From Aquibacillus sediminis (GTDB taxonomy: Bacteria > Bacillota > Bacilli > Bacillales > Amphibacillaceae), in NCBI RefSeq assembly GCF_005870085.1, contig NZ_SZNM01000012.1, positions 48,085 through 112,084 of the forward strand: 64,000 bases of DNA, written 5' to 3'. Below the pieces are notes generated by a model. That model made no database searches. It was not told the origin of the DNA and was given only the letters and a program-made list of their open reading frames with translations. A program made the position numbers and the translations under genes. This document shows, one piece after another, positions 16,977-27,152 of this stretch (the stretch's first letter is position 1; each line of letters starts with the position of its first letter).

Positions 16977-18179
16977 TTAAGTTGCATTTCCACGCTTTGT
17001 TCTTACTATAAGAATAAATAAACCACACACAATGGCACTTATCCCCATTGCCAAAAATGCCACATTATAATTACTACCGAAAGCGGTAATTAAATAGCCA
17101 GTCACAATAGGAGATAAAAAACCGCCAAACGTTGAGCCCATATTAATAATGGCGATCGACGAACCAATTATTTTTTGTTCAATCAATTTATGCGGCCAGC
17201 TAAATAACGTGACGTAAACCGCATTTGATGAAAGGGTAAATAGAAACATCATACTAACAGCCATCACTAAATGATCGGTCATCGCAAACATGATACATGC
17301 TAGTGCACATATAACAATAGCAATTAAAGCAAACCGCTTATCATTCCCTTTAAACACCTTTTTAACCAAGAAGCTCGAGCTTAATGCACCAACACTCATT
17401 AAAATGGAATTGATACTTAAAATAATACTAATTGCTTTTAAGTCAAATCCAAAATTAGCCTCATACAGTGATGGCAACCAAGAAAGGTATCCGTATAGAA
17501 CTACATTTAAAAATAATAGTGCGGCAAATAAAATAAATACATTTACATCTTTAAATACCTTTTTTAATGGGACATTATCCTTCTGTTTCTCCTGTTCTTG
17601 CTTCGAATCCTTTTTCTCTTTTGGAAAGAAGATCATAATCATAAGGATAGAAATAGCATATAATGCAGCTAACCCGTAATAAGCATAACGCCAGTCCAAG
17701 TTAATTAACGTGGTACCTAATGTAAAGGCAAGGATGCCACCAATACCAGAGGTTGACAAAATTAATGACTGAACAAACATCTTTTGTTTGGGCTCAAATT
17801 TATTGGCAACAACTTTCGTTGAGCTTGTTGGTACACCAGCATGACCAAGCCCTGCAACTAGTCGGATAATCATTAACAAGACTAATGAACTAACGAAGCC
17901 AAAGAAAAATGTTGCAACTAGAATAGTACCGATCGAAAGGATTAACACCTTTTTGGGCCCAATTTTGTCCGAGAGCCATCCACTTGGAAATTACATGACG
18001 GTATATCCTATGAAAAACATACTCATAAGTAGCCCTGATTGGCTAGCATTTATACTCAATTCTTCTTCAATTGGAATAATTGCTGTAGAAATCATACTTT
18101 TGTCCATGTAGGTCAATGCATAGCCAAACATGATGGATATGATTAGCATGATGTTATTCTTTGGTTTGGATTGCTCCAT
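16977..18179 (-). pseudogene. MFS transporter, broken by one in-frame stop
   Basis: Two open stretches in the same frame (17994-18179 and 16977-17990) together make a complete MFS permease of about 400 residues. They are divided only by a TAA at 17991-17993, within GYTVM-stop-FPSGWLSDKIGPKKV. That position in MFS loop 2-3 usually has Q in this context (CAA to TAA). The rest is intact: twelve expected helices and the domain link KEKKDSKQEQEKQ. The start ATG at 18179 follows AGAGGTG. Either a very recent pseudogene, a sequencing error, or a strain-specific loss. Substrate unknown; sequence recalls the anion:cation symporter side of the family. Confidence 0.85.
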
Positions 18180-18326
18180 CAATTCCGCACCTCTTTCGTT
18201 TACAACCGCGCCACTCGTTATAATTTCACTTTTCCTTGTTCAAATTATTAATCCTTAACAAAAGTATTCCACCATATAAACTAAAATATGATTGGTTCAT
18301 ACATTTCACCTGTATGTCGCACCACA

Positions 18327-18372
18327 TAAAAAAACCCTCCAAAACATGGTAAAATGTTTTGGAGGGTTTTTA
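18327..18372. terminator. terminator after MFS gene
   Basis: AAAACCCTCCAAAACAT and ATGTTTTGGAGGGTTTT form a long stem with a 6-base loop and A/T runs on both sides. It ends the minus-strand MFS gene at 18447. Confidence 0.85.
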
Positions 18373-18446
18373 TTAGGCTGTTTCTAACTAATTGTTATTT
18401 TGCTCAAAACTTGGATATACTAACTTTTTCTATCTCCCAATGCTTG

Positions 18447-19619
18447 CTATGTTTGAGGGACAGTGCTTCTATCCTCAACCTTCTCTTGACTACGCATCGA
18501 AATTAGCGATGTTACGAGGGAAGCAAGGATTAATATTCCACCAATCACTGTTGTTTGTTCAACAGATGTTTGTTCGATCACAACTCCACCAATTAATGAC
18601 CCAATTGCTACACCAAAGTGCAAGGAAGAGTTGTTTAAGCTTTGCTGAATGTCAGAGGTCTTTGGTGCCGTCTCAATCAGATAGCTTTGCATCGCTGGCG
18701 AGATGGCCCAGCTTAACATCCCCCAAATGACAACCATGGTAAGGAATATGACGAGATAGGTTGTTGTGTATGGAATAGCAAACATGACGACAGTAAATAT
18801 AATAATCGAGATCAGAATGGTTCGCTTCGATCCGAACAGGTCAGCTAATGTTCCGCCAATTCCACCACCACTAACAGCAGCAATCCCGAATACGAAATAA
18901 ATAATACTTACCCATGTGCCTTCAAGCCCAGTCGTTTCTTGTAGAAAAGGTTTTAAATACGCATAAAGGGCCGTGTGCCCCGCCATATATAGAAAGGTGG
19001 TCAGTTGTGCAAATACTATTTTTTTATTCTTTAATGTCGCGAGCTGTTCTCGGAGCGGAACCTGAGGCTTCGGCTCCACCTTGTCCATCATAAAGAAAAT
19101 CCCAATAATCGAAATAGCGGTTAATACCGTGATCATCACAAAAGGGCCTCGCCAACCAAATGCATTCCCGATCGTTAGCCCAATTGGGATTCCTAATACA
19201 AGTGAACCACTAACTCCCATCGAAACAATTCCAATCGCTCTTGCCCGATATTTCGGCTCCACAATTGTTGGTGCTAACACCAGACATAGAATGATTAATA
19301 AAGCACCGCTTGTCGCAGTTATTATCCGACCTATAAAAAGAATCGTATAGTTTGGGCTGAACACCGTCACTATATTACCAAACAAAAAGATAAATAATGA
19401 AACGATCGTCAATCGTTTACGCTCTATTTTCGCCGTAGCAATTAATAGAACGGGAGACGCTACTGCAAATATGAAAGCAAAAACCGTAATTAGATAGCCT
19501 GCTTTAGCAAGGCTAACACCTAAATCTTCTGCGATTAAATCTAGTATCCCACTTATAATTAATTCAACCATCCCAATCACAAAGGAAATGGTCATTAAAA
19601 AGTAGACTCGTTTATCCAT
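18447..19619 (-). CDS. MFS efflux transporter, AraJ/YdhP-like (DHA1)
   Basis: A 390-residue permease with about twelve transmembrane segments of the 12-TM drug:proton antiporter type. The cytoplasmic loop 2-3 (ATAKIERKRLTIVSLFIF) and motif C-like GVSGSLVLGIPIGLTIG are visible; family members export sugars, drugs or purines. ATG at 19619 is preceded by AAGGA. It is transcribed in the same direction as the broken MFS gene, with its own terminator between. Substrate cannot be assigned. Confidence 0.88.
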   Translation of the reverse strand: MDKRVYFLMTISFVIGMVELIISGILDLIAEDLGVSLAKAGYLITVFAFIFAVASPVLLIATAKIERKRLTIVSLFIFLFGNIVTVFSPNYTILFIGRIITATSGALLIILCLVLAPTIVEPKYRARAIGIVSMGVSGSLVLGIPIGLTIGNAFGWRGPFVMITVLTAISIIGIFFMMDKVEPKPQVPLREQLATLKNKKIVFAQLTTFLYMAGHTALYAYLKPFLQETTGLEGTWVSIIYFVFGIAAVSGGGIGGTLADLFGSKRTILISIIIFTVVMFAIPYTTTYLVIFLTMVVIWGMLSWAISPAMQSYLIETAPKTSDIQQSLNNSSLHFGVAIGSLIGGVVIEQTSVEQTTVIGGILILASLVTSLISMRSQEKVEDRSTVPQT

Positions 19620-19744
19620 TCGATGACGTCCTTTCTATGAAGTTCTATTATTAATAGTAACCCTGTTATTTTTGGAAAACAAGCTTAAAAAATAGGAAAA
19701 TAGACAGGAATCACATCTTAATTACTATCTATTAAACTGGATCA

Positions 19745-20329
19745 CTAGACATCAAATCCAAGATTTACAATTTTCCAGTCGTTTCCTAGTTGTTCAAACG
19801 TTATATTGAGAAAAGTTGGTGGACTCACAGGTTCGCCATCTTCATCAGAGTAAAATTGTCTAATATGAACACGACATGTTTCCGTTTCATGGTCATAGTG
19901 ATACCCTTGTATGACCCAATCATCAAATGTCTTATTACTTTGTGAATCGTGTAGAAGCCATTCAACGTCGTTACGATCTATGTTGACATATAATTTGTTG
20001 TCTTTCTCCACAAGCTCTACATCATCTGACAATATTGGCTTTAATTTCTCTTTGTCTCCAGTTGTTTGCACCTGTATAAATTTCCTTGATTGATGACTTA
20101 TTACAGGAAAAAGTTCTTTTTCTTGAGTAAAGCTATCCACCTTATTTGTTAATTCCATATTATTTTGGGTTAATTCTTTGATTTGGTTTTCTTTCTCATT
20201 TAATCTTTCCGTTAATTCCTGAATTTCATTGTTAAACTCACTTTCCTTTTCGCTTATAACATCTTGATTTTGCGTACAAGCCGTCATAAAAACTAGGAAA
20301 ATGATCATTAAATTTAACATCCCCCTCAT
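19745..20329 (-). CDS. Putative lipoprotein with coiled coil
   Basis: About 194 residues. The start at 20329 has GGAGGGG at good distance and gives a signal peptide with lipobox MTAC. Residues about 22-70 form a heptad-rich coiled coil (repeated EL, KE, NK patterns), followed by a compact domain with RKFIQVQTTGDKEKLKPIL and VHIRQFYSDEDGEP. I do not recognise a named family. It stands divergent to the germination operon with about 175 bases between them; no link is shown. Confidence 0.75.
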   Translation of the reverse strand: MRGMLNLMIIFLVFMTACTQNQDVISEKESEFNNEIQELTERLNEKENQIKELTQNNMELTNKVDSFTQEKELFPVISHQSRKFIQVQTTGDKEKLKPILSDDVELVEKDNKLYVNIDRNDVEWLLHDSQSNKTFDDWVIQGYHYDHETETCRVHIRQFYSDEDGEPVSPPTFLNITFEQLGNDWKIVNLGFDV

Positions 20330-20505
20330 CTTCTTCCCCTCCATTCTTTATAAATGATGTGCGACCTTTCCAGCTTGCTGTTATACTTCATAGTTTACCA
20401 TAGCTTGTTGTGGTAGTTATGTGCAAAGGCTAACACCATTCCTAGTATAACAAAGCTCCTTATCGGGAATAATTGGAGCAACATAATGATTATTGAGGAG
20501 TTCGT

Positions 20506-22050
20506 ATGAATAAGCGTTCAAAATTCAAAAGTGAAAATAGCAAGGCATCATCACCTCAGCAAGACGATTCATTCACCATCGAGATTGGAACTAATTTAGA
20601 TAAGAATTTAACTAGTTTGAAGACAATGCTAGGGGAACCCACTGACTTAATCATTAGGGAAATAACCATTGGGCCAAACCAAGAAAAAATAGCCATGATT
20701 TATATGAGTGGGATGACGGACAATCAGCTCGTGCATAACAATATTTTAAAAACAGTATTATCCAGCCAACCACAAGCTGATGCTGACTTGTTAGACTATT
20801 TCTACCAAGAAATTATAGCGATTGCAGATATAACGAAGACAAACTCATTAGATGATGTTTCCTATGCGATTTTATCTGGTGATACTGCTATCTATGTAGA
20901 TGGAACGAATACGGTATTACTGATGGGAACGGCAGGTGGAGAGGATCGAGCGGTTGAAGAGCCGCAATCTGAACGATTAATTCGCGGGCCTAGAGCTGGA
21001 TTTATCGAAAATATTGGGACGAACCTATCGTTAATACGACAAGATATTAAAGATCCTAATCTTCGTTTTAAAACACATGAAATTGGTCGACGATCGAAGC
21101 AAAAGTTAGTCGTTAGTTATATCGAAGGAATTATCCATCCTGATCTAGTTGACGAAATCAATCGTCGATTAGCAAGTATTGATACCGATTATGCGGTTAG
21201 TTCAGGGGAAGTGGAACAGTGGATTCAGGATAGTTTTTTATCCCCGTTTCCACAACTCGTTGATACGGAACGGCCAGATCGAGCGGTTGAAGCACTTTTA
21301 AAAGGAAAAGTCGTTATTTTAGTTGATGGGACCCCATTCGTTTTAATTACACCTGTCACCTTAACGGAAACCTTTCATTCATTAGAAGATGACAATCAAC
21401 GCTGGATTGTCGGCACCTCGTTAAGGTTTTTGCGTTACTTGTCTGCATTTATCGCCATTTTTTTACCGAGTTTGTATATCGCTATTGTATCCTATCACCC
21501 AGAAATGCTGCCAGCGAAGCTCGTGTTCTCGATTGCTGCTGCACGGGAGGGGGTTCCCTTTCCGGCATTTGTGGAAGCCCTCATGATGGCGATCACCTTT
21601 GAAATCTTACACGAGGCTGGGGTAAGGTTGCCAAAAATTATTGGTGCAACGATTGGAATTGTTGGTGGGCTAGTCATCGGTGAGTCTGCCGTAAGTGCGG
21701 GAATTGTAAGTCCAATCATGGTGATTATTACAGCTCTAACAGCAATTGCATCGTTTACCGCCCCACACTATAGTATGGCGATTAGTTTACGGTTACTTCG
21801 ATTCACTTTTATGATCGCTGCTGCTTTCCTTGGTTTGTATGGCATTATTCTTGTGTATATAATGGTCAACATTCATATCGTTAATTTAAAAAGTGTCGGT
21901 ATCCCGTATTCGGTACCTTTTGCTCCTGTAATAGGAAAAGACTGGAAAGACATGATTATTCGTGCCCCTTTAATGATGCTGATGAAGCGCCCTGCCTACT
22001 TGAACACAAAAGATGATACAGCCGCTAAGAAGAGGAGGCAATCAAAATGA
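20506..22050 (+). CDS. Spore germination protein, GerA/GerKA family
   Basis: A-subunit of a nutrient germinant receptor in the inner spore membrane, 514 residues. A large hydrophilic N-terminal part (to about residue 295) carries SLIRQDIKDPNLRFK and the VVILVDGTPFVLI strand before the membrane part. The membrane part (about 300-480) begins with RFLRYLSAFIAIFLPSLYIA and includes REGVPFPAFVEALMM, both diagnostic of GerA proteins. Overlaps the next gene by the ATGA motif. A forespore sigma-G-type promoter is expected; GTATA and AATAATT spaced 18 bases near 20450-20480 fit weakly. Confidence 0.95.
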   Translation: MNKRSKFKSENSKASSPQQDDSFTIEIGTNLDKNLTSLKTMLGEPTDLIIREITIGPNQEKIAMIYMSGMTDNQLVHNNILKTVLSSQPQADADLLDYFYQEIIAIADITKTNSLDDVSYAILSGDTAIYVDGTNTVLLMGTAGGEDRAVEEPQSERLIRGPRAGFIENIGTNLSLIRQDIKDPNLRFKTHEIGRRSKQKLVVSYIEGIIHPDLVDEINRRLASIDTDYAVSSGEVEQWIQDSFLSPFPQLVDTERPDRAVEALLKGKVVILVDGTPFVLITPVTLTETFHSLEDDNQRWIVGTSLRFLRYLSAFIAIFLPSLYIAIVSYHPEMLPAKLVFSIAAAREGVPFPAFVEALMMAITFEILHEAGVRLPKIIGATIGIVGGLVIGESAVSAGIVSPIMVIITALTAIASFTAPHYSMAISLRLLRFTFMIAAAFLGLYGIILVYIMVNIHIVNLKSVGIPYSVPFAPVIGKDWKDMIIRAPLMMLMKRPAYLNTKDDTAAKKRRQSK

Positions 22051-23156
22051 ACTTAAACAACCGTTATCGTTATGAAACAATTGAAGAACGAGATATTTTG
22101 ATTGCCGTTCCCTCTTTAGTGATTGCGATAGGGATCCTTTATATGCCAAGAAGTTTAGCAGATACCACTATAGGTCTTGATGCCATCTATCCCCTATTGT
22201 TTGGCGGAGGAATTACTGTTCTATTCATCTGGTTAGTAGGACGAATAGCTAGTCGCTTTCCTGAGCAGTCTTTTTTAACCTATGCATCGAAATTGACAAC
22301 GAAGCCAATCGCAATTGCCATCTCCTTTCTGTTTGCATTGCACGGCATATTAATTACTTCGTTTGAGTTACGAGGGATTGCTGAAATCTCTCATTTATAT
22401 TTATTTGAACAAACCCCCATCGAGATAATCGGTCTCACTTTTTTGTTAGTGGTGGTTTATGCCGTATCAGGATCGCGAGCAGCTATTTTTCGTCTTAATG
22501 CACTTTTTTTGCCGATTATCATGGTGGCTGTACTTTTTTTGCTTCTATTTAGCTTTGGATTTACCAGGTATGATAACTCCATTCCTATTTTCCAAACAGA
22601 TTTACAAGGCTATTGGATGGCTACCCATCGTAGTATTCTATCGGTTAGCGGATTCGGTGTATTCGGGTATTTATTATTTTACATATCGCTAGTACGCTCT
22701 CCTAAACAAGCACCAAAGAAGGCTGTGTTTGGCATGATATGGGTGGTAGTCCTTCATCTAATGATTGTGGTCATCACGGTCTTAGTATTTGGGAATATCA
22801 CAACTGAGAATCTAACGTTTCCAGTGATCGAACTTGCGCGGACTATTGAGGTTCCTGGTGGATTTTTCAATCGGTTTGCCTCACTATTTTTCATCATATG
22901 GACGATGGCAATTTTTAATACATGTGCCATGGCTTTTGATGTAGCCGTATTAGCATTACAATCCATTTTTAAAAACATCGATAAAAAAAAGATTGTATTT
23001 GTGCTGTCTCCAATTATTTTCTTTCTAACTGGCTTGCCTAAAAATCAAGATGAGCTTGGGATGGTAGGTAGAGTAATAGGTTATTTCGGATTAGGATTGG
23101 TGGCAAGTGTGACGATCCTATTCCTATTGTTATATAAAATAAGAGGAGTGAAATAG
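22047..23156 (+). CDS. Spore germination permease, GerB/GerKB family
   Basis: B-subunit of the germinant receptor, 369 residues, about ten transmembrane helices in the amino acid-polyamine-cation fold. IAVPSLVIAIGILYMPRSLA near the N-terminus and the ending with VGRVIGYFGLGLVASV fit GerKB-type proteins. This subunit is thought to hold the germinant-binding pocket. Starts inside the gerA stop (ATGA) and ends one base before gerC. The nutrient recognised cannot be predicted from sequence alone. Confidence 0.94.
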   Translation: MNLNNRYRYETIEERDILIAVPSLVIAIGILYMPRSLADTTIGLDAIYPLLFGGGITVLFIWLVGRIASRFPEQSFLTYASKLTTKPIAIAISFLFALHGILITSFELRGIAEISHLYLFEQTPIEIIGLTFLLVVVYAVSGSRAAIFRLNALFLPIIMVAVLFLLLFSFGFTRYDNSIPIFQTDLQGYWMATHRSILSVSGFGVFGYLLFYISLVRSPKQAPKKAVFGMIWVVVLHLMIVVITVLVFGNITTENLTFPVIELARTIEVPGGFFNRFASLFFIIWTMAIFNTCAMAFDVAVLALQSIFKNIDKKKIVFVLSPIIFFLTGLPKNQDELGMVGRVIGYFGLGLVASVTILFLLLYKIRGVK

Positions 23157-23157
23157 C

Positions 23158-24348
23158 ATGTTCATTCCCAAAAGAGGTTCCCTCGTTCCGCTTTTTTGTG
23201 CATTATTGTTGTTAACTGGCTGTTGGGACAGTGTGGAAGTGGAGGAACGTGCCTTTATTTATGGAGCAACAGTTGATTTAAGTGATCAGCAAACAGAACA
23301 AAATCAGCAACTAATCTTGACCGATCAAGTTGTCGTACCTAGTGGTATTGGAACTTCTACAACTGAAGGAGGACAGGAGCAAGCATATCGAAATATTTCG
23401 ATAACAGGGGAAAATATAAACCATATGAATACCCAACTTTCCAAAAAGGCAAATCGCACCTTGTTTGCTCAACATTTAGAGGTACTTATTTTCTCAGAAG
23501 AAGTTACCAAACAACCAGAGGTATTCGAAAACTCCCTTGACGTATTTACCCGTGGACAAGAAATGCGACGAGGGATGAAAGTAGCGGTAGCCAACGGGAA
23601 GGCCAGTGCATTACTTGACATAAAACCCGAACATATCAAACTTCCTTCACAGTACATTGAAACATTATTAGAAAACCAACGAAGTTCTGAGGTAGCCAAA
23701 CCTCTGCGACTCGACGATCTCCATAAATACTTATTCTTAGATTTTAGTTTTGTTATTCCTTATCTATCTATTTCAGATGACAAAAATATTGAGCATAATG
23801 GTGTTGCCGTTTTCAATGGAAACGAACGAGTAGTCGTTGGCAGACTGGATGGTGAGTTAACGAAAGGGCGAAATTTCCTGACAGGTGAGGCTGAATTTGG
23901 TACGATGATGATTCCCGTGGACGATTCTAAGTCCGATTCTAAGTCCGTCGTTCAATTTACTGAGGTAAATAGCGACCTGCAACTCGTCAATAATGATAAA
24001 AACAATTTACAATTTGAAATAAAAATGGATGTAGCAGGAAATATAACGGAAACATCTAGTAAAACAAATCCATTTGAAAATCTAGATACCTATTCCAAGG
24101 CATTGGAAAAAAGTATTAAGCAACTAACGGAAAGAACAATCGAGCAAGCCCAAAACGAATTACAAACAGACATTTTTAAATTAAATGTTTATCTACGCGG
24201 TAACCATTATAAGTTATGGCAGTCCATCAAGGATGACTGGGATACAGGAGAAAATTACTTCTCGAAAAGCGACATCGACGTGAAGGTTAATGGCACTGTG
24301 GAGCATTCTGGAAATACAATCTATTCAACAGATAAGGAGCAGAACTAG
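23158..24348 (+). CDS. Spore germination lipoprotein, Ger(x)C family
   Basis: C-subunit of the germinant receptor, a 396-residue lipoprotein on the outer face of the inner spore membrane. Lipobox LTGC is followed by the family signature WDSVEVEERAFIYG. KKANRTLFAQHLEVLIFSEE and the C-terminal LNVYLRGNHYKLWQ region are typical. Ribosome site AAGAGGAG precedes the ATG. Third gene of the A-B-C order. Confidence 0.94.
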   Translation: MFIPKRGSLVPLFCALLLLTGCWDSVEVEERAFIYGATVDLSDQQTEQNQQLILTDQVVVPSGIGTSTTEGGQEQAYRNISITGENINHMNTQLSKKANRTLFAQHLEVLIFSEEVTKQPEVFENSLDVFTRGQEMRRGMKVAVANGKASALLDIKPEHIKLPSQYIETLLENQRSSEVAKPLRLDDLHKYLFLDFSFVIPYLSISDDKNIEHNGVAVFNGNERVVVGRLDGELTKGRNFLTGEAEFGTMMIPVDDSKSDSKSVVQFTEVNSDLQLVNNDKNNLQFEIKMDVAGNITETSSKTNPFENLDTYSKALEKSIKQLTERTIEQAQNELQTDIFKLNVYLRGNHYKLWQSIKDDWDTGENYFSKSDIDVKVNGTVEHSGNTIYSTDKEQN

Positions 24349-24349
24349 G

Positions 24350-24523
24350 ATGTGGAACATCATCGTAGAACGTTTACCAGATACGTTATCTATTGTATGT
24401 ATCGTACTAGCTTTCGTCATTCCATACAGTATTAACAAAATCAACCAAACCTTACACAAATACGGCGACCCACCTTGGAAACAACAAGGAAAACAAGAAG
24501 AACAGAGGAAGCAACAAAACTAG
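24350..24523 (+). CDS. Small germinant-receptor D subunit (GerKD-like)
   Basis: A 57-residue protein beginning one base after the gerC stop, with AAGGAG upstream of its ATG. It has one long hydrophobic stretch (TLSIVCIVLAFVIPYSI) and a hydrophilic tail rich in Lys, Gln and Glu. Short membrane proteins at this place in ger operons are known as D subunits that modulate receptor function. Identification rests on operon position and topology rather than sequence signature. Confidence 0.78.
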   Translation: MWNIIVERLPDTLSIVCIVLAFVIPYSINKINQTLHKYGDPPWKQQGKQEEQRKQQN

Positions 24524-24525
24524 GG

Positions 24526-24593
24526 AGTGGGACATGGGGACAGGTTTGTTGTCCCAGTTATAGGTGGGACAACAAACCTGTCCCTCTGTCCCA
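24526..24593. repeat. GGGACA palindrome, copy 2
   Basis: A near-perfect inverted repeat of about 30 bases per arm (GTGGGACATGGGGACAGGTT... and complement) with an 8-base loop. It fills the gap between the convergent germination operon and the reductase gene. No T-run. Copies 3 and 4 share the right arm GGGACAACAAACCTGTCCC. Confidence 0.9.
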
Positions 24594-24598
24594 TTTCC

Positions 24599-26563
24599 TT
24601 AACGAGGGGTGACGATTGATTCGAGAATATAAGCTGTTTCGAAACCGTCACGGGTTGCATCACCAAGGGAGGCATAGCCTGCTGCATCTCCAAGTACAAA
24701 CACATTTTCCACCTTGTTCCGTAAGGCGTATTCTAATGGGTTATACGCCTCTACCCCCATCGCTACAATGATGTATTCCGATTCAAGTTCCGAATGGGTT
24801 CCAGTAGCTGGGTCCTCTACAAGCACACCGGTTGGAAGTACGTTTACTATCTGATGATCGGTCACAATCTCTACACCTAGACGCTCGAGTTTATTAAGTA
24901 GTCGTAACCTCGTTTCAGGTTTAATCCTTTTACTAACTTTTGTCGGAACTTCTACAAGGGTGACATCATTTCCAGCTTCGGCAAGGCGGCGTGCAGTTCC
25001 ATGACAGATCATACCGCTACCGATCACGGTAACTTTATTACCTTCGAATACTTTTTCCTGTAATTTCACATCTTCATACGTATAGACATGCTCTAACGCG
25101 ATCCCTTCTACGTGCGGGAGTTTTGGTCGACCTCCTGTTGTCAATAAAACTGCATATGGCTTGACCGAGCAAATCGTTTCAACCGTCGCCTCTGTATTCA
25201 TACGAACATCGATATTCAACCGGTTCATTTCGCTTATCAGGTAATCGATGTGCCAATTCATTTTCTTTTTATAGTTTGGGTCTGTCACAAGATGCAATTG
25301 GCCACCAAGCTTATGGCTTTTTTCAAAAACTGTGACATCGTACCCTTTTAATGCTAGTGTTCGTGTCGCTTCCATCCCAGCTGGCCCACCGCCAACAACT
25401 ACAATTTGTTGCTTCTCATCAGCAGGCAGTCGCTCAATTTTCTTAAATTCTAGCTCACGACCTGCCCTAGCATTGATCGAACACTTAACATGTAAATGGT
25501 TCGTAACAGAATGGATACAGTGCAGGCAGTTAATACATTTTCTTATTTCAGCTATTCGCCCTTGTTTCGTTTTGTTGACCCAGTCGGGATCTGCAATGAC
25601 ACCCCTTCCGATCGCTACAAAATCCGCTCTTTGCTCAGCTAAAATCGTTTCTGTAAATTGAGGTTCACGAATGGAGCCTACCGTGATCACTGGAATGGCG
25701 ACTTGTTTTTTTATCTCTTCTGCCATATAAACTTTCCAGCCTTGTTCAAATAGTGGTGACTCAATGATTGTGTCCATTGAATCATAGGTTCCACAACTAA
25801 TGTGTAAGCCGTCTACTCCTAGTTTTTCTAAATAACAGGCAATCTGCTTGCCTAACTGTAAATCAATGCCACCTTCTACAAACTCATCCACACTGAGACG
25901 CACTGTCACAGGAAAGTCTTTGCCACACTTTGCTTTGATCCCATGAATGATTTCCTCCACAAATCGCATCCGATTGTCAAAATTCCCACCGAATTCATCT
26001 GTGCGTCGGTTGGCCTCAGGGCTTAAGAACTGGTTAATTAAATACCCATGTGCACCGTGGATTTCAACTCCATCTACCCCGCTCTGTTTACACCTTACTG
26101 CACTTTGAACAAATTTAGTTACTAACTCTTTCACCTCTGTTGTTGTTAAAGCACGAGGCTCCTCACCTACTGCTTGACTAGCGACATTACTTGGGGCAAC
26201 AATTTGCTTCCCATTTATTAAAGAAGCATTAGACTGTCTACCTGCATGATGGAGTTGCACAAACATCTTCGCACCATATTTATGCACCGCATTAGCTAAA
26301 CGGTGGATCCCCGGCATGAACCGATCCTCATCAAGTCTTAATTGTCTAGCAAAACCTCTCCCGTATTCACTGTCGATACAAGTGAATTCCGTCACAATTA
26401 ATCCCGTTCCACCTTTGGCCCGTTCTTCGTAATAAGCAATCAAGTGATCGGTAACTTCTCCATCAACACCAGCAAGATTAGTCCCCATAGCCGGCATGAC
26501 AATCCTGTTTTTCAGTGTTACCTCACCTATTTGTCCTTGTTTAAATATATTGTCGTAACGCAT
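24599..26563 (-). CDS. NADH:flavin oxidoreductase / 2,4-dienoyl-CoA reductase-like
   Basis: A 654-residue Fe-S flavoenzyme of the 2,4-dienoyl-CoA reductase/trimethylamine dehydrogenase family. An Old Yellow Enzyme barrel (about 1-330) binds FMN and carries the HGAHGYLINQFLSP catalytic segment. A cysteine set CINCLHC...KC (about 335-355) binds a 4Fe-4S cluster. The C-terminal half has two dinucleotide folds, VVVGGGPAGMEA for FAD and VTVIGSGMICHGTA for NAD(P)H. Start at 26563 follows AGGAGGAAGG. Likely reduces unsaturated acyl-CoA or enoates; the exact substrate is not clear. Flanked on both ends by GGGACA palindromes. Confidence 0.93.
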   Translation of the reverse strand: MRYDNIFKQGQIGEVTLKNRIVMPAMGTNLAGVDGEVTDHLIAYYEERAKGGTGLIVTEFTCIDSEYGRGFARQLRLDEDRFMPGIHRLANAVHKYGAKMFVQLHHAGRQSNASLINGKQIVAPSNVASQAVGEEPRALTTTEVKELVTKFVQSAVRCKQSGVDGVEIHGAHGYLINQFLSPEANRRTDEFGGNFDNRMRFVEEIIHGIKAKCGKDFPVTVRLSVDEFVEGGIDLQLGKQIACYLEKLGVDGLHISCGTYDSMDTIIESPLFEQGWKVYMAEEIKKQVAIPVITVGSIREPQFTETILAEQRADFVAIGRGVIADPDWVNKTKQGRIAEIRKCINCLHCIHSVTNHLHVKCSINARAGRELEFKKIERLPADEKQQIVVVGGGPAGMEATRTLALKGYDVTVFEKSHKLGGQLHLVTDPNYKKKMNWHIDYLISEMNRLNIDVRMNTEATVETICSVKPYAVLLTTGGRPKLPHVEGIALEHVYTYEDVKLQEKVFEGNKVTVIGSGMICHGTARRLAEAGNDVTLVEVPTKVSKRIKPETRLRLLNKLERLGVEIVTDHQIVNVLPTGVLVEDPATGTHSELESEYIIVAMGVEAYNPLEYALRNKVENVFVLGDAAGYASLGDATRDGFETAYILESIVTPR

Positions 26564-26667
26564 TTCCTTCCTCCTCTTACTTTTTTGTGAATACATTCAC
26601 AAAAAATGTCAGTAAAAACACCGATTACATTTATTATAATAGGATGTGACTACTATTTCCAATTTTG

Positions 26668-26735
26668 AGTGGGACATGGGGACAGGGCGCTTGTCCCAGT
26701 TAAGCGTGGGACAACAAACCTGTCCCTCTGTCCCG
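26668..26735. repeat. GGGACA palindrome, copy 3
   Basis: Same element as at 24526, with a diverged inner left arm (GGGCGCTTGTCCC) but the identical right arm GGGACAACAAACCTGTCCC. It lies between the reductase start and the end of the Cys/His-rich gene. Confidence 0.88.
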
Positions 26736-26738
26736 GTT

Positions 26739-27122
26739 TTAACAATGTTTGCATTTGTGATGTTTGTGTTTGTGGTGATTACAGCAGTGGTGGTTTTGTT
26801 TTTTGTGTGAAGAGTGATGGCATGAAGGTTTACAGCAGTTACAATAGTGAGGTTTAGAACAACGACTGTATTTATTTAAGTCTGGTTTAGAACAATTATG
26901 CTTGCAACACTTGCCATGTTTCTTGGATTCATCTCGCTTTTTACATTTTGGATAAGCACAGGAACACTTATGACCTTTCCCATCATGATCATGATGGTGA
27001 TGATCGTGATGTTCGTAGTCTGTAAAATAGGAGTCATCTTTCCATTTATCAGGTTCAAAGTAATCAAACAGGTGCGTCTTTTTAAATGAGTGATCCCTCT
27101 TATTTCTATTCAGCTTAGACAT
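26739..27122 (-). CDS. Cys/His-rich small protein, probably sporulation-expressed
   Basis: A 127-residue protein I cannot assign to a named family. By count it has about 15 Cys and 24 His. A charged N-terminal third holds HHDHHHHDHD; the remainder is built from CC, HH, CxC and CxxxC groups with many Lys, and ends in KCKHC. It looks made to bind metals or to cross-link. The start at 27122 follows AAAGGAGGTG. The promoter upstream matches the sigma-K pattern (27153-27179), so it may be a late mother-cell protein of the spore coat or crust. Metal storage is the alternative. No signal peptide. Confidence 0.75.
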   Translation of the reverse strand: MSKLNRNKRDHSFKKTHLFDYFEPDKWKDDSYFTDYEHHDHHHHDHDGKGHKCSCAYPKCKKRDESKKHGKCCKHNCSKPDLNKYSRCSKPHYCNCCKPSCHHSSHKKQNHHCCNHHKHKHHKCKHC

Positions 27123-27152
27123 CTCATTCACCTCCTTTCAAATTAACTAGAA

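Noticed and set aside
26898..27089. Hydrophobic plus-strand frame opposite the Cys/His-rich gene
   Set aside because: His and Asp codons read in reverse give Met, Val and Ile, so the membrane look is a by-product of the opposite strand; there is no ribosome site.
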